9,816 nucleotides of DNA from Pseudopedobacter saltans (GTDB lineage: Bacteria > Bacteroidota > Bacteroidia > Chitinophagales > Chitinophagaceae). The notes beneath the pieces were generated by a model. That model searched no databases. It worked only from the letters and a program-made list of their open reading frames with translations, and was not told the DNA's origin. Made by a program: the position numbers and the translations under genes. Positions within the stretch are counted from its first letter, which is position 1, and every line of letters begins with the position of its first letter. Positions 6,726-9,816 of this stretch are shown in pieces. The DNA lies in contig QFOI01000101.1 in NCBI GenBank assembly GCA_003241175.1, positions 1-9,816 on the forward strand, read 5' to 3'.

Positions 6726-8123
6726 ATGCGTAAAATATTATTTCTAGGTCTATTATTTACTACTCTTTTTTCATGCAGAAAGAGTGATGAAAATTTGGAT
6801 ATCAGCATGAGTGACTATCCACTTGATATCCCCAAAACTTCTGCTGCCATAGATGCTTGGTTGGATAACAATTTTAACAAGCCTTGGAATATAAATGTGG
6901 AATATAGGTTCGATGCCTATGAAACGGACATTAATCGTAGTATTTCGCCTATTTCCTTAGATAGAATCCAGCCTGTAATGCAAGCTATGTTGGATTGTTT
7001 TATAGGTCCATATAAAACCGTTGCTGGCGAGACATTTGGGAAAATTTATTTTCCTAAACAGTGGTGCCTATATGGCTCTTATTCCTACAATACAGATGGT
7101 AGTCGGATTTTGGGAACGGCTTCCTCTGCACGTAGGGTCAATATATACAACTTGAACAATATCAATCTTACTACAGGGGACGATGTTGCTACTTGTATGC
7201 GTACCCTCCATCATGAATTTACCCATTGTTTGAATCAAACATATCCAATTCCTGCTGCATTTCAATTGATATCTGCTGCTAATTATGATCCTGTATGGAC
7301 TAATAAAAGCGATGCATTGGTCCGGGATTTAGGATTTGTTAATCCTTATTCAAGCTCTTCATATGAGGAAGACTTCGCTGAGATTTTTGCGCATATTGTT
7401 GTTAGAGGTCCTATTTGGTACAGTAACTGGCTCAATCAAGCAAGTGCTTCTGGTAGGGCTGCGCTTAAGGCTAAGGAGGCAATTGTTTACGACTATCTAA
7501 TGAACTACTTTAATATTGATTTGTATAAACTGCAATCTGCGGTACAGAATGTATTAAGAACAAAATACAACTATACACAGCCAGAAGATATAACACTTCA
7601 GTTTCCATACAGATTGGCAAATGGTTCTGTCAATACCATCACTATGGATACGACCGCAACCTATAATACTACTTATGGAAAATCTGCATTATTTATGCCA
7701 ATTTTAAGAAATTATGCTTCTACACTTAGAGGAGGTAATTGGTATATGAGATCTATTCAGTTTATTTTTAACAGTAGCTCTTCCATGACATTTAGAGTTG
7801 GGTTTACACAAGGTGCAACAGGTACTACTTTATACAATGGTGATTACAACTTCAACTATACGACTGATCCTATAACTGGTTTAGTGACTTTTACTAAGGC
7901 GATTCCAGAAGGATCAGGAACTACATACAATAACGGGCAAATTACAGCTATTTTATCTGGTTTTGAGACATATATTCTACCATATTTGACTAATAGGCAA
8001 TTTGTTGCAGCATATCTCCCTACAGGTATAACTTCAACAAGCCCACTTTATAGAACCTATGCAGGTTTTTATGTGAATGGGACTTCTACGAATTATTTTT
8101 ATGGCCCAGTAACTTACAAATAG
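6726..8123 (+). CDS. SusCD-associated zinc metallohydrolase lipoprotein (HExxH)
   Basis: The 465-residue protein starts with a lipoprotein signal (LFSC, lipidated Cys17), and the following RKSDENLD is acidic, as expected for export to the cell surface. Residues about 30-280 form a putative zinc metallopeptidase domain. The motif HHEFTHCLNQ gives H163-E164-F-T-H167 as two zinc ligands and the catalytic glutamate, and YEEDFAEIFAH (213-223) about 50 residues later could supply the third ligand. The arrangement fits the family annotated as substrate import-associated zinc metallohydrolase lipoprotein (putative Peptidase_Mx1 type), which is typically encoded beside SusC/SusD. Residues about 325-465 form a separate beta-rich domain that resembles the C-terminus of the next protein. 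Hydrolysis of a captured peptide or protein is a reasonable role but is unproven; the protein could instead act on another amide or ester. The next gene starts 6 nt downstream. Confidence 0.86.
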   Translation: MRKILFLGLLFTTLFSCRKSDENLDISMSDYPLDIPKTSAAIDAWLDNNFNKPWNINVEYRFDAYETDINRSISPISLDRIQPVMQAMLDCFIGPYKTVAGETFGKIYFPKQWCLYGSYSYNTDGSRILGTASSARRVNIYNLNNINLTTGDDVATCMRTLHHEFTHCLNQTYPIPAAFQLISAANYDPVWTNKSDALVRDLGFVNPYSSSSYEEDFAEIFAHIVVRGPIWYSNWLNQASASGRAALKAKEAIVYDYLMNYFNIDLYKLQSAVQNVLRTKYNYTQPEDITLQFPYRLANGSVNTITMDTTATYNTTYGKSALFMPILRNYASTLRGGNWYMRSIQFIFNSSSSMTFRVGFTQGATGTTLYNGDYNFNYTTDPITGLVTFTKAIPEGSGTTYNNGQITAILSGFETYILPYLTNRQFVAAYLPTGITSTSPLYRTYAGFYVNGTSTNYFYGPVTYK

Positions 8124-8129
8124 ATAACA

Positions 8130-9470
8130 ATGAAAAAAATAATATATCTTCTTCTTACATGTTTTTTGTTTAGCTGTGTAAAACATGATGTGGATCTTGT
8201 TTTTGATCAGCTCCCAGAGGCTAGAATGTTGGCTAGGAATAAAGAGCTTCAGAATAAACTTTCTGAGAGTCCGGGTTGGAAAGGTTTTTTAAGGACATCT
8301 CTTCTAGGGACGGGTTATGGTTTTTATATGACTTTTGATAGTTCTAAGGGGCAAGTCACTATGTATTCTGACTGGAACAGTACTTATGCAACTACTCCTA
8401 AGACCTCTAGTTATAGTATTATTTATGAAATGAATACTACATTGGTTTTTGATACCTATAATTATATCACTATACTTCAAGATCCCAATTCTAGTGTTAA
8501 TGGTGGCAATCTTAGCACGGGACTTAGAAGCGACATAGAATTTGCATATATTCGCTCTACTAATGATACTATTGTCTTGCAGGGTAAACATTACAGCAAT
8601 TATCTTTATTTAGTAAAAGCGACCACTACCGAAGCTACAAAGTATGCAAATGGGAGCTATAGCTCTTCCATTACTACTATGAGTAGATATTTTAGTGACC
8701 ATGCAAATAGTTATTTTCCTTTATCTTACAACGGTAATGATGTTAAAGTAGGTATTGTTGATCTAAATACAGATACCAAAAGTATTATTGTCGCAGCGAA
8801 AGTTGGGGATAGCGTGGCTTCGGCAATCACTAGTTTTGGTTTTTCTATAGATGGAGCCTATTTTACTAATGCATTTACTATACTTGGTAAGACTTTTATA
8901 GCGTTAAGGTACAAAGATGATGGCTCTATGTATATTGTTGATAATGAAGGAAATGAATTTAAAATGCTGCAGAATACTTCACCTTTATTTACTTTGCAGG
9001 ATATTTTCGGGTATAACAAAATTTTTAATTCTATATATAACTACGGACCTGGTACTTTAGCTTCGCAGGCTCCATTACCTACAGGAGTTACCTCAGGCTT
9101 TAATAGCGTGTATAATAACATGTTGACCAGATTTTCCTTAGGAGCTAGGTTTATTGATACTGTAGATTTTAGATTTGTAAACAGCACATCTGCGTATATT
9201 ACAATATGGTATTGGAGTGGAACTACGCATTTCTCAGCAGATGCATCATTCAACTATACTTATGCCAATAATGTACTTACATTAACTAATTACATTCCTT
9301 CAGCGAGTAATACAAACTGGACTACAAGAATAACAGAGATTGGTAGTTTTGCAACTTGGTGGCAAGGAGGACCATTTAATGTTAATTGGGTCTCTTCACC
9401 AAGTATTCCGGGTATCTACCAAGTTGCTAATCCATCGAGTTTTTATTATGGTAGGTTAAGGAAGAGATAG
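8130..9470 (+). CDS. DUF4302-type surface lipoprotein, probable accessory binding subunit
   Basis: The 446-residue protein has a short lipoprotein signal (CFLFSC, lipidated Cys16) followed by VKHDVDLVFDQ. The VFDQLPEARM start, the SPGWKGFL segment (47-54), GYGFYMTFDSSKGQVTMYSD (62-81), LVFDTYNYITILQDP (105-119), FAYIRSTNDTIVLQGKHY (138-155) match what I know of the DUF4302 family, uncharacterised lipoproteins found in SusCD operons. A middle beta-rich part (about 195-290) and a C-terminal domain (about 328-446) follow; the latter resembles the C-terminus of the metallohydrolase encoded just upstream. No catalytic motif is visible, and Ser, Thr, Asn and Tyr are abundant, as in surface binding proteins. 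It takes the position that SusE/SusF hold in starch loci but is not obviously related to them. It is the last gene of the operon; a hairpin terminator follows 27 nt after the stop. Confidence 0.82.
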   Translation: MKKIIYLLLTCFLFSCVKHDVDLVFDQLPEARMLARNKELQNKLSESPGWKGFLRTSLLGTGYGFYMTFDSSKGQVTMYSDWNSTYATTPKTSSYSIIYEMNTTLVFDTYNYITILQDPNSSVNGGNLSTGLRSDIEFAYIRSTNDTIVLQGKHYSNYLYLVKATTTEATKYANGSYSSSITTMSRYFSDHANSYFPLSYNGNDVKVGIVDLNTDTKSIIVAAKVGDSVASAITSFGFSIDGAYFTNAFTILGKTFIALRYKDDGSMYIVDNEGNEFKMLQNTSPLFTLQDIFGYNKIFNSIYNYGPGTLASQAPLPTGVTSGFNSVYNNMLTRFSLGARFIDTVDFRFVNSTSAYITIWYWSGTTHFSADASFNYTYANNVLTLTNYIPSASNTNWTTRITEIGSFATWWQGGPFNVNWVSSPSIPGIYQVANPSSFYYGRLRKR

Positions 9471-9497
9471 TTGCGTTATTTCTAAGAAGTAATCAAC

Positions 9498-9545
9498 AAA
9501 GAAAGCTGGTAGTGAATTTAATTTTGCTACTGGCTTCTTTTATTA
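9498..9545 (+). terminator. Probable intrinsic terminator of the susCD operon
   Basis: The arm at 9498-9512 (AAAGAAAGCTGGTAG) pairs with 9527-9541 (core CTACTGGCTTC). The 15-position stem has three G-T wobbles and one A-C mismatch, with a 14-nt loop. The distal arm runs into the T-rich CTTCTTTTATTATTT. The stem is imperfect, but its place right after the last operon gene supports the call. Confidence 0.6.
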
Positions 9546-9696
9546 TTTAACGGTACCTAAGATTAGATTTGTAAAAAATAATACTAGAAACATTACAAGT
9601 GGTTATTCCGAAATGTTTTTAATATTTGGTTAAAGTAAAAATTTTTTTTAGTATTGGTTAGTCGCGGTTAGTCATGTACCAAATGATGTATCAAAT
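9546..9696. other. Gene-free stretch between the operon and the tRNA terminator
   Basis: No gene is visible on either strand. The stretch is AT-rich and contains runs such as the T-run at 9642-9649. The one ordered element is a short tandem direct repeat, GGTTAGTC-gc-GGTTAGTC (9656-9673). No integrase remnant and no duplicated tRNA 3' end is seen. Confidence 0.55.
9656..9673 (+). repeat. Two tandem copies of GGTTAGTC at a 10-nt period
   Basis: GGTTAGTC occurs at 9656-9663 and again at 9666-9673, separated by GC. The 10-nt period equals about one DNA helical turn, so both copies face the same side of the helix, as in some regulator sites. No promoter or gene nearby clearly needs such a site, and the repeat is short. 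Confidence 0.35.
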
Positions 9697-9732
9697 AAAA
9701 AAGCAGTTATGAACTTTACTTCATAACTGCTT
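9697..9732 (-). terminator. Strong intrinsic terminator of the tRNA-Val gene
   Basis: A perfect 13-bp stem is formed by AAGCAGTTATGAA (9701-9713) and TTCATAACTGCTT (9720-9732) with a 6-nt loop. Read on the - strand it begins about 9 nt beyond the tRNA 3' end, and the A-run at 9697-9702 becomes a run of six U right after the stem. It faces the susCD operon, so it also insulates the two convergent units. Confidence 0.88.
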
Positions 9733-9741
9733 GATTTTCAG

Positions 9742-9816
9742 TGGGAGCTGAGGGGTTCGAACCCCCGACCCTCTGCTTGTAAGGCAGATGCTCTAAACCA
9801 GCTGAGCTAAGCTCCC
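9742..9816 (-). tRNA. tRNA-Val (anticodon UAC)
   Basis: On the - strand the 75-nt sequence folds into a full cloverleaf. The acceptor stem is GGGAGCT/AGCTCCC with discriminator A. The D-arm is GCTC...GAGC with a GG in the loop. The anticodon arm is TCTGC-CTTACAA-GCAGA with anticodon TAC (complement of 9779-9781), followed by a 5-nt variable loop. The T-arm is GGGGG-TTCGAAC-CCCTC with one G-T pair. The 3' CCA is not encoded. The 5' end falls exactly on the last base of the window, so its promoter and any tRNA neighbours lie outside. It decodes GUA and probably other GUN valine codons. Confidence 0.96.

Noticed and set aside
7698..9467. C-terminal domains as type IX secretion sorting domains
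   Set aside because: Both proteins carry lipoprotein signals, and I do not see the sorting-domain motifs expected of type A or type B domains. A structural or binding domain fits better.
8130..9470. Last operon gene as SusE or SusF
   Set aside because: The position is similar, but the sequence matches the DUF4302 pattern rather than the starch-binding SusE/SusF architecture.
9546..9816. tRNA-Val as an integration site of a mobile element carrying the operon
   Set aside because: No integrase, no direct repeat of the tRNA 3' end and no composition break were seen. The operon and tRNA are separated by ordinary convergent terminators.
1..9816. CRISPR array, insertion sequence or rRNA
   Set aside because: No regularly spaced repeats of CRISPR length, no transposase or terminal inverted repeats, and no rRNA-like sequence were found.

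Overview
This AT-rich window looks like the chromosome of a free-living or host-associated Bacteroidota bacterium, most likely of the Sphingobacteriia/Chitinophagia type. The evidence is a SusC/SusD outer-membrane uptake pair, lipoprotein signals with short lipoboxes, no Shine-Dalgarno sequences in front of the genes, promoter-like TTTG / TAnnTTTG elements, and an Obg GTPase of the short Bacteroidota form. The genus cannot be fixed from this sequence alone.

Layout: (1) nt 2-880 is the 3' part of the GTPase gene obg; its first 40 or so codons lie outside the window. (2) nt 881-1148 is a gene-free spacer with two short perfect palindromes and a weak promoter-like element. (3) nt 1149-1580 encodes a small secreted beta-rich protein of unknown function, followed by a clear intrinsic terminator at 1621-1645. 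(4) nt 1646-1803 is an AT-only-rich control region with an inverted repeat and a candidate Bacteroidota promoter. (5) nt 1804-9470 is a tight four-gene operon on the + strand: a SusC-type TonB-dependent transporter, a SusD-type lipoprotein, a HExxH zinc metallohydrolase lipoprotein of the kind found beside SusCD pairs, and a DUF4302-type lipoprotein. Gaps are only 10, 22 and 6 nt, and a hairpin terminator follows at 9498-9545. (6) A gene-free stretch then leads to a tRNA-Val(UAC) gene on the - strand (9742-9816), which has its own strong terminator facing the operon.

How the genes probably work together: SusC forms the outer-membrane barrel and SusD the lid that captures ligand. The two further lipoproteins are probably surface-exposed accessory subunits, one a probable zinc hydrolase and one a probable binding protein. 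There is no glycoside hydrolase, no polysaccharide lyase, no SusR/HTCS regulator and no sigma/anti-sigma pair in the window. The only enzyme is metallopeptidase-like, so a protein or peptide substrate is more likely than a glycan; this is inference.

The most interesting observation is that the metallohydrolase and the DUF4302 protein, encoded next to each other, appear to end in the same beta-rich domain of about 120-140 residues. It shares an NSxS / FNYT / IP / ITxIxSFxT / SP...FYG pattern, which suggests a shared docking or binding module at the C-terminus of both accessory lipoproteins.
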